64,000 bases of DNA, from NCBI RefSeq assembly GCF_040546685.1, contig NZ_JBEPOH010000002.1:248001-312000 (forward strand), read 5' to 3'. The notes beneath the pieces are model-generated. The model was not told the origin of the DNA, searched no databases, and saw nothing but the letters and a program-made list of their open reading frames with translations. This document shows, in pieces, positions 17,995 through 26,126 of this stretch. Made by a program: the position numbers and the translations under genes. Every line of letters starts with the position of its first letter. Position 1 is the stretch's first letter. Origin of the DNA: Variovorax sp. OAS795 (GTDB lineage: Bacteria; Pseudomonadota; Gammaproteobacteria; Burkholderiales; Burkholderiaceae_C).

Positions 17995-18933
17995 TTGGCC
18001 ACTGGAAGCAGAACCCTCTGGAAAGGCGCAATCACGTTCGGGCTGGTGCACATCCCGGTCGGCCTGCACACCGCGAGCACCGAGCAGGGCGTCGATTTCG
18101 ACTGGCTCGACAAGCGCAGCATGGACCCGGTGGGCTACAAGCGCATCAACAAGCGCACCGGCAAGGAGATCGACAAGGACGACATCGTGAAGGGCGTCGA
18201 ATACGAGGACGGCAAGTACGTCGTCATCTCGCCCGACGAGATCGAGGCGATCTACCCGCGCACCACGCAGACCATCGAGATCCAGCGCTTCATCGATGCC
18301 AACGAGATCCCGTTCCTCTACCTGGAGCGGCCGTATTACGTCGCACCCATCAACAAGGGGCAGAAGGTCTATGCGCTGCTGCGCGAAGTGCTGTCCAAGA
18401 CCGGCAAGGTGGGCCTGGCCAAGGTCGTGATCGCAACCAAGCAGCACCTGGCCGCGCTGGTCCCGTCGGGCGAGGTGCTGGTGCTCAACCTGCTTCGCTG
18501 GGGCGACGAGGTGAAGCCGCTCACGGGGCTCGATCTGCCCGCGGCCGGCGTCAAGGGGGCCAAGGTGACGGCCGCCGAAATGAAGATGGCCGAGCAGCTC
18601 GTGAAGGACATGAGCGGCAAGTGGAACCCCGACGAGTTCAAGGACGAGTTCAGGCACGCGGTCATGAAGGTGGTCGAGAAGAAGGTCAAGGCGGGCGACA
18701 CCGAAACAGTGATCCAGCCGGAGGAGGAAGCGCCGGCCGAGGGCGCCGAGATCATCGACCTGACGGAGCTCCTGACGCGCAGCCTCAAGGGCGGCAAGGC
18801 GGCCAAGCCGGCCGGCGCGCCGGCGAAGAAGACGGCGGGTCCGGGGAAGACGGCCACTGCAAAAAAGAGCGGTGCCACCGCGAAGAAGGCCACGCGCAAG
18901 AAGGCGCCGGGCGGCGCCCGCAAGGCGGCTTGA
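17995..18933 (+). CDS. Ku protein, second copy, with histone H1-like Lys/Ala tail
   Basis: 312 residues from TTG at 17995 with AAGGAG 6 bases upstream. The Ku core begins SRTLWKGAITFGLVHIPVGL and contains ERPYYVAPINKGQKVYALL. The last 45 residues are a Lys/Ala/Gly/Pro-rich tail (KKTAGPGKTATAKK, KKATRKKAPGG) like the extended tails that bind DNA in some bacterial Ku proteins. It diverges clearly from the first Ku, so it is not a recent duplicate. Confidence 0.92.
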   Translation: MATGSRTLWKGAITFGLVHIPVGLHTASTEQGVDFDWLDKRSMDPVGYKRINKRTGKEIDKDDIVKGVEYEDGKYVVISPDEIEAIYPRTTQTIEIQRFIDANEIPFLYLERPYYVAPINKGQKVYALLREVLSKTGKVGLAKVVIATKQHLAALVPSGEVLVLNLLRWGDEVKPLTGLDLPAAGVKGAKVTAAEMKMAEQLVKDMSGKWNPDEFKDEFRHAVMKVVEKKVKAGDTETVIQPEEEAPAEGAEIIDLTELLTRSLKGGKAAKPAGAPAKKTAGPGKTATAKKSGATAKKATRKKAPGGARKAA

Positions 18934-18997
18934 GGCTGCGTGCGGCTGCGCGCGGCCGTTCAGCGCCGCCGCTGGTTTGCGCCCGCAGCCGCTATCG

Positions 18998-19630
18998 TCA
19001 GATGTGAAAGGCGGCCAACCCCCCCACCACCAGCCCCGCGGCGGCCACGCCGAACATCGCGCGCTCGAGCCATTTCTTCTTCGTCAGCAACGCGATGGCA
19101 GCCAGCGCGATCGACACCTGCAAAACGGTGGTCGCCTGGGCCCAGCGATGGTGCTGGTGCATCTGCTCTTCCGACTGGGCGTCCCATTGGCTCGCCTCGG
19201 CTTCCAGCTTCTTCGCGGCGGCCTGGATGTCGGTCTTTTCCTGTTCGTAGCGCGCAACCTTGGCCTGCCAGTCCCGCTTGCGGACGTCGTCGCTCGCGGT
19301 GTCGAGCGCGAATTCGGCGAGCGCCTGCTTGGTGCTTTTCGACTGGAAGTAGTTCCACTGGTTCGACGCTTCGGTCTTCTTGATCGCCGCGTTGTTCTTG
19401 TAGAGACCTGCGTTGGCCTGTGTGGCCCCGCCCATGTACGAGAAGATCGCGCCGACGGTGGCGATCACGGCGGTGCACACCGCGATCTTGCCCGTCATGC
19501 TCATGCCCTCGGAAGGGGAGGCTGCCCCGCCGCCCGCGTGACCGTGGCTCTCGCCATGGCCGCCGCCGGATGCCGCGTGTTCAAGTTCGTGGTCGTGCGG
19601 GCCGTGCACGTGAAAGCCGTGTCCTGACAT
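18998..19630 (-). CDS. DUF4337-family membrane protein
   Basis: 210 residues. A His/Gly-rich N-terminus (HGFHVHGPHDHELEH, GGHGESHGHAGGG) precedes a first membrane helix (about 46-66). A charged coiled-coil loop (about 75-160, KRDWQAKVARYEQEKTDIQAAAKKLEAE) is followed by two helices at the C-terminus. This pattern is typical of DUF4337. Function unknown; the His-rich tip could bind metal. It converges with the second Ku gene. Confidence 0.82.
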   Translation of the reverse strand: MSGHGFHVHGPHDHELEHAASGGGHGESHGHAGGGAASPSEGMSMTGKIAVCTAVIATVGAIFSYMGGATQANAGLYKNNAAIKKTEASNQWNYFQSKSTKQALAEFALDTASDDVRKRDWQAKVARYEQEKTDIQAAAKKLEAEASQWDAQSEEQMHQHHRWAQATTVLQVSIALAAIALLTKKKWLERAMFGVAAAGLVVGGLAAFHI

Positions 19631-19685
19631 GGGGATCCTTGGGGAATGAGGGTTCTTGAACTGCGCGCGAGTATGACGGGTCTGT

Positions 19686-20630
19686 TCAGCGCCGCCAGTT
19701 GCCGGCCTGCGCCGGGACAGGGCCGGTATCGGCTTCGAACCGCAGCTGCTCCTTCAGGTAGCCGATGAAGGCCTGGACCTTCGGCGAGGGCATCCGCTCG
19801 CGCGGCGAGAGCGCGTTCAGCTCCTGCGGCGGCCCGATCCACTGCGGCAGCACACGCACCAGCCGGCGCGCCTTCAGGTCGGCCGCCATGCTCAGTTCCA
19901 TCGCCAGCGAAATCCCTTCGCCGCCGCGCAGCGCAGCATGCAGCAGGGCCGGGTCGCTCGCCACCAGCACCGGGTCGATCAGGTAGCCGCGGGGTTTTCC
20001 GCCATCCTTGCGCAGCGGCCACACATAGCCGACATCGCGTCGCGCCTGGTGCAGCGCAAGGGTGTGATGGTTGCGCAGGTCTTCGGGCACCGCGGGCACG
20101 CCGGCGCGCTTCAGGTAGGCCGGGCTTGCGAAGGCGCCCGAAGGAAAGCTCGCGAGCCGCCGCGCCACCAGGCTGGAATCGGGCAGCTCGCCGAGGCGCA
20201 GCGCAAGGTCGATCTCGTCCTGCACCAGGTCCAGCGTGGCGTGCGAAGCCAGGATCTCGAGGCGCACCTCGGGATAGCGCGCCCTGAAGCCCGGCAGCAG
20301 CGGCGCGAACCAGTCCACGCCGAAAGAGTAGGGCATGGTCACGCGCAGCCAGCCGCGCGGGCCGTCCCGCAGCTTGTGGACCGCGCCCTCGGCGGCTTCC
20401 AGCGTGGCACCGATGCCGCGGCACTGTTCGAAGTAGATCGCGCCCGCCTCGGTGAGGCTGAGCTTGCGCGTGGTGCGCCGGAGCAGCTGCGCGCCGACGT
20501 ATTTCTCGAGTTCGAGCACGCGCCGGCTCACGGTGGTCTTGGGCATCTGCAGCGCATGCGCCGCGGCGGTGAAGCTGCCCTCCTGCACCACGCGCACGAA
20601 CACGAGCGTGTCGTTGACATCCCTGGCCAT
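19686..20630 (-). CDS. LysR-family transcriptional regulator
   Basis: 314 residues from ATG at 20630 (MARDVNDTLVFVRVVQ). Winged helix GSFTAAAHALQMPKTTVSRR, then a substrate domain of the DsdC/PecT-like LysR subgroup with RGWLRVTMPYSFG. An upstream ATG at 20672 is in frame but has no family similarity. It is divergent from the amidase gene across 129 bases; a CCATGCATGG palindrome (20669-20678) in that gap is a candidate site. Confidence 0.9.
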   Translation of the reverse strand: MARDVNDTLVFVRVVQEGSFTAAAHALQMPKTTVSRRVLELEKYVGAQLLRRTTRKLSLTEAGAIYFEQCRGIGATLEAAEGAVHKLRDGPRGWLRVTMPYSFGVDWFAPLLPGFRARYPEVRLEILASHATLDLVQDEIDLALRLGELPDSSLVARRLASFPSGAFASPAYLKRAGVPAVPEDLRNHHTLALHQARRDVGYVWPLRKDGGKPRGYLIDPVLVASDPALLHAALRGGEGISLAMELSMAADLKARRLVRVLPQWIGPPQELNALSPRERMPSPKVQAFIGYLKEQLRFEADTGPVPAQAGNWRR

Positions 20631-20759
20631 GCGATTGACTCCTTCGGCATTCCGCGAACCGCATTGTCCCATGCATGGTTCAGCTCTTGCCGCGTGGGTG
20701 GGCTAATCAAGCGTCCTCCGAATGCCTATCTTCGGTGCACCCCCCTCCTGGAGAACACC

Positions 20760-22217
20760 ATGAACCTGAGCGAATACGCAACCCACGATGCCATCGGCCT
20801 CGGCCAGCTCGTTGCCCGACGCGAGGTCCGCCCCGCCGAGCTGGCAGCGCTGGCGCGCGCCGCGGCGAATGCCGTGAATCCGCGCATCAACGCCATCGTC
20901 GAGCATTGGGCACCCGAAGCGGCGGACCTGTCGGCGCGGGAAGCCGTGGGCCCGCTGGCGGGCGTGCCGTTCCTGATCAAGGACCTGGCGATCCAGATGG
21001 CCGGCAGGCGCAATGAACTCGGCAGCCGGCTCGCGAAGGGGCTGGTCGCATCGGCCGACTCGAACCTCATGGGCCACTTCAGGAAGGCCGGCCTCGTGAC
21101 CATCGGCCGCACGACCACGCCCGAGATGGCCTTCAGCACCGAGACCGAATCGGCGTTGCAAGGGCCCACCGGCAACCCGTGGGACACCGCCCTGAGCGCC
21201 GGCGGCTCGAGCGGCGGTGCGGGCGCAGCGGTAGCGGCCGGCGTGGTGCCGATGGCGCACGCCACCGATGCCGCCGGCTCGATCCGCGTGCCCGCGGCCT
21301 TCAACGGCCTGTTCGGCCTGAAGCCGACGCGCGGCCGCACCTCCAACGGACCGGCACTGGACGAAGTGTTTGCCGGCCTCGGCGTGCAGTTGGGCCTGAG
21401 CCGCACGGTGCGCGACACGGCCGCGCTCATGGACGCGGTGCAGGGCTGCTCGCCCGGCGACCCGTACCACACCGCCGCGCCGGCGAACGGCTTCCTGGCC
21501 GAGGTGGGCAAGGACCCCGGCAAGCTGCGCATCGGGCTGATGGTGGATGCCTGGAACGGCGAGGCCACGGCAGCCCCAGTGGCGGCCGCCACGCGCGAGG
21601 CGGCGCTCCACTTGCAATCGCTCGGCCATCACGTGGAGGAAGCCGCGCCGGGACTCGGCGCTTCGTGGGAGGCCTTCGTCCATGCCAATGCGCAGATCTG
21701 GTGTGCCACGCTGGTGCGCTGGATCGACGGCCTGTCCGCCGCCACCGGCCGGCCGATCGATCTTTCGACGCTGGAGCCTTCCACCCTGGCGAACTACCGC
21801 TACGGCCGCAGCGCGAGCGCGGTCGACTTTGCCGGCGCGCTGGAGGTGCGCAACACCGTCGCCCGCGCGGTGGCGGACTGGTTCTCGCGCATGGACGTGC
21901 TGCTCACGCCCACGCTCCCGCACTTGCCCGGTTCGCTCGGCACCTACAGCGAAGGCGCCGAGCGCATGAGCGGCCTGGAGTGGACGGCGCGGGTGTTCCG
22001 GCACACGCCCTTCACGCCGCCGGCCAACGTGGCGGGCACGCCGGCGATGTCGGTGCCGATGGTGGTGGCGCCAGGCAGCGGGCTCCCCATCGGCATCCAG
22101 TTCACGGCCGGATTTGCCAAGGACGACCTGTTGCTGCGCCTGGCGGGCCAACTGGAGCAATCGAGGCCTTGGCGCGCGCGGCGTCCTGCGGTGTGGGCAG
22201 GCAACGCGCGCGACTAG
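20760..22217 (+). CDS. Amidase-signature-family amidase
   Basis: 485 residues. The amidase signature is intact, with the Ser-cisSer-Lys triad: K74 in FLIKDLA, cis-Ser S150 in GGSSGGAGAAVAAG and nucleophile S174 in TDAAGSIRVPAAFNG. The C-terminal part has the usual TLPHLPG and PPANVAGTPAMSVPM segments. It hydrolyses an amide to acid plus ammonia or amine in the cytosol; the substrate cannot be told. Divergent LysR control is likely. It is one of three unrelated amide-hydrolase types in the window. Confidence 0.92.
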   Translation: MNLSEYATHDAIGLGQLVARREVRPAELAALARAAANAVNPRINAIVEHWAPEAADLSAREAVGPLAGVPFLIKDLAIQMAGRRNELGSRLAKGLVASADSNLMGHFRKAGLVTIGRTTTPEMAFSTETESALQGPTGNPWDTALSAGGSSGGAGAAVAAGVVPMAHATDAAGSIRVPAAFNGLFGLKPTRGRTSNGPALDEVFAGLGVQLGLSRTVRDTAALMDAVQGCSPGDPYHTAAPANGFLAEVGKDPGKLRIGLMVDAWNGEATAAPVAAATREAALHLQSLGHHVEEAAPGLGASWEAFVHANAQIWCATLVRWIDGLSAATGRPIDLSTLEPSTLANYRYGRSASAVDFAGALEVRNTVARAVADWFSRMDVLLTPTLPHLPGSLGTYSEGAERMSGLEWTARVFRHTPFTPPANVAGTPAMSVPMVVAPGSGLPIGIQFTAGFAKDDLLLRLAGQLEQSRPWRARRPAVWAGNARD

Positions 22218-22241
22218 GCGCGGTTGAACACGCTCTGCTCC

Positions 22242-22886
22242 TCAGATGTGAATCAGTTGGTCGAAATCCTCGACGGCGCAGACCAGCGGCGCCGCCGAGC
22301 GTGAAAGTCGCGCGCGCAGCACGGCGCCTTCCCAGGCGGCCCAGAAGCTGCGCGCCAGGCGTTCGGGATCGAGCTCCGGGCGCAGTTCGCCGCGTGACTG
22401 GGCCGCGCGGATCGATGCGGCCAGCTCGGCTTCCCATGCCGCGACCGCCGCGTCGAGCCGTTCGCGGAATCCGTCGTGCAGGCCCGCCATCTCCTGGCCC
22501 AGTGTGCCGACCAGGCAGCCCCGGCGCCAGTGGTAGCGGCGCATGCCGGCCGCGGACTCCGACAGAAATGCCGCGAGCCCGTGCGTGAAGCCCGGCACCG
22601 TGCCGCCCGGCCGTTCGCCGAAGCAGCGCGCCAGCCGCCGCAGGAAGAAGGCCTGGTACGTCTCGAGCAGCGCGAAGCCGAAGGCGTCCTTGCTCGCGAA
22701 GTAGTGATAGAACGACCCCTTGGGCACGCCGACCGCCGCCAGCACCTTGTCGACGCTGGTGGCGGCCCAGCCGTTTTCCATCACCGCATCGAGGCCCGCG
22801 CGCAGCAGTTGCGCCCGCGTGTCCGAACGCGCGTTGTGCCGCTCCACGTGCGTGCGCGGCTTGCCGGTGCTTTGCGTGGCTGGCAT
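22242..22886 (-). CDS. TetR/AcrR-family regulator, downstream copy
   Basis: 214 residues from ATG at 22886. HTH region ENGWAATSVDKVLAAVGVPKGSFYHYF, then an AcuR/NemR-like ligand domain with GCLVGTLGQEMAGL. It follows the enoyl-CoA hydratase gene by 11 bases as the last gene of the operon. It is clearly related to the TetR gene at 25120 (both have GVPKGSFYHxF, GCLVGxLGQEM and WEGAVLRA), so two paralogues bracket the two enzyme genes. Confidence 0.9.
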   Translation of the reverse strand: MPATQSTGKPRTHVERHNARSDTRAQLLRAGLDAVMENGWAATSVDKVLAAVGVPKGSFYHYFASKDAFGFALLETYQAFFLRRLARCFGERPGGTVPGFTHGLAAFLSESAAGMRRYHWRRGCLVGTLGQEMAGLHDGFRERLDAAVAAWEAELAASIRAAQSRGELRPELDPERLARSFWAAWEGAVLRARLSRSAAPLVCAVEDFDQLIHI

Positions 22887-22897
22887 GGACGGCCCGC

Positions 22898-23779
22898 TCA
22901 GCGGTGGCGAAAGACCGGGGCGCGCTTGCCCAGGAACGCATGCATGCCTTCCTTCTGCCCGTCGGTGGCAAAGGCGGCCTGGAACAGGCGCCGCTCGTGG
23001 AGCAGCCCTTCGGCCAACGACACCTCGTGCGCGCGGCCCACCGCCTCCTTGGCCATGCGCACGGCCGGTGCGTTGTAGCCGGCGATGGTGTGCGCGGCCT
23101 CCAGGGCCGTCTGCAGCAGCTCGGCGGCCGGGACCACGCGTGCCACCAGCCCCGCGGCCTTCGCCTCGGCGGCATCGATGCTGCGGCCGGTCAGGATCAG
23201 GTCCATGGCCAGGGACTTGCCGACGGACCGCGTCAGCCGTTGCGTGCCGCCGATGCCGGGCAGGATGCCCAGCTTGATCTCCGGCTGGCCGAAGTGCGCA
23301 TCGTCGGCCGCGATGATGAAGTCGCACATCATCGCCAGCTCGCAGCCGCCGCCCAGCGCGTAGCCGCTCACGGCGGCGATGATCGGCTTGGCAATGGCCG
23401 GCATGCCCTGCCATGCCGCGAAGACGTCTTCCGCCTGCAGGCCGGCAAAGGTCTTGTCCGCCATCTCGGCGATGTCCGCGCCGGCCGCGAAGGCGCGGGG
23501 GCTGCCGGCGATCACCACCGCGCCGACGTTGGCGTCGGCATCGAAGGCGCGCAGCGCCGTCATCACCTCGCGCGACATCGTGGTGTTCAACGCGTTCAGG
23601 CTCTTCGGGCGGTTCAGCGTGATCAGTCCGACGCGTTCGCGCCGTTCGACCAGGATGGTTTCGTAAAGCCCCGGAAGCGGCGCCTGCGGCGCCCGGCCTT
23701 CCGCGGTGGTGGGCGGGTCGGATCTGGGGGCCTGTTGCGCGGCGGCGGAAACCGGCGGGGCCTTGGTGGTGGCGGACAT
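22898..23779 (-). CDS. Enoyl-CoA hydratase/isomerase family protein
   Basis: 293 residues from ATG at 23779, with AAGGAG 7 bases upstream. The first 36 or so residues are a Pro/Ala-rich extension not usual in the family. The crotonase core then has the oxyanion-hole region [11 protein letters not shown] and both catalytic glutamates (E147 in GGGCELAM and E167 in [12 protein letters not shown]). It therefore looks like a true hydratase. It follows the CoA-transferase gene by 37 bases: activation then hydration of an acyl-CoA. Confidence 0.9.
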   Translation of the reverse strand: MSATTKAPPVSAAAQQAPRSDPPTTAEGRAPQAPLPGLYETILVERRERVGLITLNRPKSLNALNTTMSREVMTALRAFDADANVGAVVIAGSPRAFAAGADIAEMADKTFAGLQAEDVFAAWQGMPAIAKPIIAAVSGYALGGGCELAMMCDFIIAADDAHFGQPEIKLGILPGIGGTQRLTRSVGKSLAMDLILTGRSIDAAEAKAAGLVARVVPAAELLQTALEAAHTIAGYNAPAVRMAKEAVGRAHEVSLAEGLLHERRLFQAAFATDGQKEGMHAFLGKRAPVFRHR

Positions 23780-23816
23780 GTCTACTCCTTTTTTCGGGGG
23801 TTCGTGGGGGTGGGAA

Positions 23817-25070
23817 TCAGCTGGCCTGGGGCGCATGCACGACGTGTGCCGGAGCCGCGGATGGGCGGTGCGCGGGCGCGTAGTCGCCCGTCGGGGACAT
23901 CAGCTCGGCGAGGATGCGTTCGCGGTGTTCGTCCAGTCCAGGCGCCCGCAAGGGCGTGTTCACGTCGATGTCCGCGAACGCGCCCAGCTTGATCGGATTG
24001 CCGGCGGTCCGCACCGCGCGCCGCGCCTGGCCCTCGACCTTGACGATCATGTGCCGTGCGAGCAGCTGCGGATGGTCGAACAGCTTGTCGATGGTGTTGA
24101 TGGGGGCGCAGGGCACGCCGGCCTCGTTGAGCCGGTCGATCCAGTGCGCGATGGCTTCGCCGCGGGTGATCGCCTCGATGGCCGCGACCATGGCGGGCCG
24201 GTTGCGGCAGCGCAGGTCGTTGCTGACAAAGCGCGCATCGAGCGCAAGCGCCGGACTGCCGAGCGCCTCGGCCATCAGCATGAACAGCTGGTCGTTGCCC
24301 GCCGCGATGACGAAGCGCCCGTCGCTGGCCGCGAAGGTCTCGAACGGCGCGAGCGAGGGATGGCTGTCGCCCGTGCGCGTGGGCACCTTGCCTTCCACGT
24401 CGTAGCGCGCCAGAGCGGTCTCCATGAGCGCCGCCTGGCAATCGAGCATGCCGATGTCGACGCGCGCGCCCTGCGCATCCTGGGTGCGCCTGTAGAGCGA
24501 GGACACGATGCCCACCGCCGCGAAGAGGGCCGCGCTGAGGTCGCCGAAGCTGGTGCCCACGCGGGCCGGCGGCGCATCGGGCCACCCCGTGAGGCTCATG
24601 ACGCCGCCCATCGCCTGCACCACCATGTCGTAGCCCGGCAGGTCGCTGTACGGGCCCGTGTGGCCGAAACCCGAGATCGATGCGTACACGAGGTGCGGAT
24701 GGGTGCGCGCGAGCCGCTCGGCGCCGTATCCCAGCCGGTCCATCACGCCGGGGCGGAAGTTCTCGACCACCACGTCGGCTTGCGACAGCATCCGTTCGAG
24801 CAGCTCGCGGTCGCGCGGGCTCTTGAGGTCGAGCGCGATGCTCTCCTTGCCGCGGTTGAAGCACATGAAGTAGGCGGACTCGCGGTCCACGAACGGCCCG
24901 AAGGCGCGCGTGTCGTCGCCCGTGCCGAGCTTTTCGATCTTGATGACCCGCGCGCCCAGGTCGGCCAGCACCATCGTGCAATACGGTCCGGCCAGGACAC
25001 GCGAGAAATCGAGCACCGTGATGCCGCTGAGCGGGCCCTTGCGGCCACCGTCGGGGGGTGAGTGTTCCAT
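23817..25070 (-). CDS. Family III CoA-transferase (CaiB/BaiF type)
   Basis: 417 residues. Typical start [29 protein letters not shown] and CoA-binding [15 protein letters not shown]; the catalytic Asp is D148 in [13 protein letters not shown]. These enzymes move CoA between organic acids. It is transcribed with the enoyl-CoA hydratase and a TetR gene. A TetR-type operator lies 11 bases before the start, inside an apparent promoter. The acid substrate is unknown. Confidence 0.92.
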   Translation of the reverse strand: MEHSPPDGGRKGPLSGITVLDFSRVLAGPYCTMVLADLGARVIKIEKLGTGDDTRAFGPFVDRESAYFMCFNRGKESIALDLKSPRDRELLERMLSQADVVVENFRPGVMDRLGYGAERLARTHPHLVYASISGFGHTGPYSDLPGYDMVVQAMGGVMSLTGWPDAPPARVGTSFGDLSAALFAAVGIVSSLYRRTQDAQGARVDIGMLDCQAALMETALARYDVEGKVPTRTGDSHPSLAPFETFAASDGRFVIAAGNDQLFMLMAEALGSPALALDARFVSNDLRCRNRPAMVAAIEAITRGEAIAHWIDRLNEAGVPCAPINTIDKLFDHPQLLARHMIVKVEGQARRAVRTAGNPIKLGAFADIDVNTPLRAPGLDEHRERILAELMSPTGDYAPAHRPSAAPAHVVHAPQAS

Positions 25071-25080
25071 CTTGGTTAAT

Positions 25081-25095
25081 TAGACCGATCGTCTA
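25081..25095 (-). promoter_or_regulatory. TetR-type operator A at the CoA-transferase promoter
   Basis: TAGAC-CGATC-GTCTA, a dyad with 5-base arms. On the minus strand it sits between a TTAACC-like -35 and a TAATTA -10, with the CoA-transferase ATG 7 bases after the -10. It shares its arms with sites B and C, so it is a likely target of one or both TetR proteins. Confidence 0.7.
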
Positions 25096-25119
25096 TAAAA
25101 GGTTAAAAAAAGGGGGCAC

Positions 25120-25755
25120 TCAGGCCCCGATGCCCTGGCGGAAAAGCCGGGCGAACATCTGCAGCGGGGCGGCCTTGCGTTCGAGCTTGGCGCGCAGCAC
25201 CGCGCCTTCCCAGCCGGTCCAGAGAAAGGCGGCCCATTCGGCGCAGTTGGTGTTCTTGCCGACCTCGCCGCTCTTTCGGGCCTGCTCGAGCACCACCGCG
25301 GTACGGCGCTGCCAATCGAGCAGCACATTGGTCAGTTGCGCACGGAACGACTCGGGCAGCGCGCCCATCTCCTGCCCGAGATTGCCGACCAGGCATCCGC
25401 GGCGAAAGCCGAAGCGCTTCATGCCGCGTTCGGCGTTAGCGAAGAATGCATCGATGCGGTCCAGCGGCGACAGCGTGGTGTCCAGGAAGAAGCGGTCGAG
25501 CTTGCGCACGAAGTACGCGTCGTAGCGCGCGATGAGCTCTGCGCCGAAGGCCTCCTTGCTGCCGAAGAAATGATAGAACGAGCCCTTCGGCACACCCACC
25601 GACCTGAGGATCTCGTCGATGCCGGTGGCCGAGAAGCCTTTTTCCGTCAGCGCGGCAACGCCCGCGTTCAGCAGCGCTTCGCGCGTGGCGCGATGGTCGC
25701 CTTCGTCCTTGGCCGGGCGGCCCCGCTTGCGCGGCAGGTCAGTGGTGGAGCTCAT
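25120..25755 (-). CDS. TetR/AcrR-family regulator, upstream copy
   Basis: 211 residues from ATG at 25755 (MSSTTDLPRKRGRPAKDEG). DNA-binding domain TGIDEILRSVGVPKGSFYHFFGSKEAFG and an AcuR/NemR-like C-terminal domain with RRGCLVGNLGQEMGALPESF. A start at 25791 would place the coding region over the promoter and operator B, so it was rejected. Downstream lies the CoA-transferase gene, after a second operator. Likely a repressor released by an electrophilic or acyl ligand, by family precedent. Confidence 0.9.
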   Translation of the reverse strand: MSSTTDLPRKRGRPAKDEGDHRATREALLNAGVAALTEKGFSATGIDEILRSVGVPKGSFYHFFGSKEAFGAELIARYDAYFVRKLDRFFLDTTLSPLDRIDAFFANAERGMKRFGFRRGCLVGNLGQEMGALPESFRAQLTNVLLDWQRRTAVVLEQARKSGEVGKNTNCAEWAAFLWTGWEGAVLRAKLERKAAPLQMFARLFRQGIGA

Positions 25756-25762
25756 GGCTCGA

Positions 25763-25791
25763 TTATTAGACCGACCGTCTCTATTAATCAA
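25763..25791 (-). promoter_or_regulatory. Promoter of the upstream TetR gene with operator B in its spacer
   Basis: Minus strand: -35 TTGATT (25791-25786), 17-base spacer, -10 TAATAA (25768-25763). The operator dyad TAGAC-CGACC-GTCTC (25767-25781) fills the spacer. The ATG at 25755 is only 7 bases past the -10, so the transcript would be leaderless or nearly so. Binding here would block RNA polymerase, giving autorepression. Confidence 0.65.
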
Positions 25792-25810
25792 GCGACTCGT
25801 GTCCGCGCAC

Positions 25811-25825
25811 TAGACCGACCGTCTC
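25811..25825. promoter_or_regulatory. TetR-type operator C next to the amide-operon leader
   Basis: TAGAC-CGACC-GTCTC, identical to site B, 44 bases from it, and abutting the first leader hairpin of the amide operon. It may help repress the tetR promoter by looping with B, or link the amide operon promoter to the TetR protein. I could not identify a clear plus-strand promoter here. Confidence 0.55.
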
Positions 25826-25845
25826 GGGTTTGTTAGCGCAAACCC
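25826..25845 (+). promoter_or_regulatory. Leader hairpin 1 (7-bp stem, hexaloop), ANTAR-target-like
   Basis: Perfect stem GGGTTTG / CAAACCC closing a six-base loop TTAGCG. ANTAR proteins recognise paired hairpins with six-base loops, classically A at position 1 and G at position 4; this loop has G at 4 but T at 1. It is upstream of the amide-transport/amidase operon that encodes its own ANTAR protein. Confidence 0.55.
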
Positions 25846-25911
25846 CTATTCATCGATGGTTGCCGAGTGCTAAATTTCCGCCCAGACGAGAACTTCGTCG
25901 CTCATCATTTC

Positions 25912-25942
25912 GCACCGACTGCCAGTGTTGCCAGTCAGGTGC
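25912..25942 (+). promoter_or_regulatory. Leader hairpin 2 with AGTGTT hexaloop, ANTAR-target-like
   Basis: Stem GCACC-GACTG pairs with CAGTC-A-GGTGC (one bulged A). Inside it a C-C mismatch and a C-G pair close the six-base loop AGTGTT (25924-25929), which has A at position 1 and G at 4. It ends 5 bases before the terminator. TCAGG at 25935-25939 can instead pair with CCTGA of the terminator's 5' arm, offering an antiterminator. Confidence 0.55.
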
Positions 25943-25947
25943 AAGGC

Positions 25948-25995
25948 AAAAGGGCCTGATCCGGTTTACCCCGGCTCAGGCCCTTTTGCTTTTTC
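25948..25995 (+). terminator. Leader intrinsic terminator upstream of urtA
   Basis: A 12-bp perfect stem, AAAAGGGCCTGA (25948-25959) with TCAGGCCCTTTT (25976-25987). Inside it is a further CCGG/CCGG stem with a TTTACC loop, and a T-rich run (GCTTTTT) follows. It stands 131 bases before the first gene of the operon and not after any plus-strand gene, so it is an attenuator rather than an end-of-operon terminator. Confidence 0.85.
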
Positions 25996-26126
25996 GGTTT
26001 CTCGAACGCCCTTTTCAAAATGGACGCTGTTGCGCCCAGGGATGAACTCGGCCCGGAGAAAGCGAACGAGATGCAAGCGGTGGAACCGTCAGACCCGAAC
26101 ACCTCAATCCTTGAAGGAGAGATCTG

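Noticed and set aside
25885..25899. Third leader hairpin GACGA/TCGTC as an ANTAR site
   Set aside because: Its loop (GAACT) has five bases, not six, and lacks the A1/G4 pattern, so it was not counted as a recognition hairpin.
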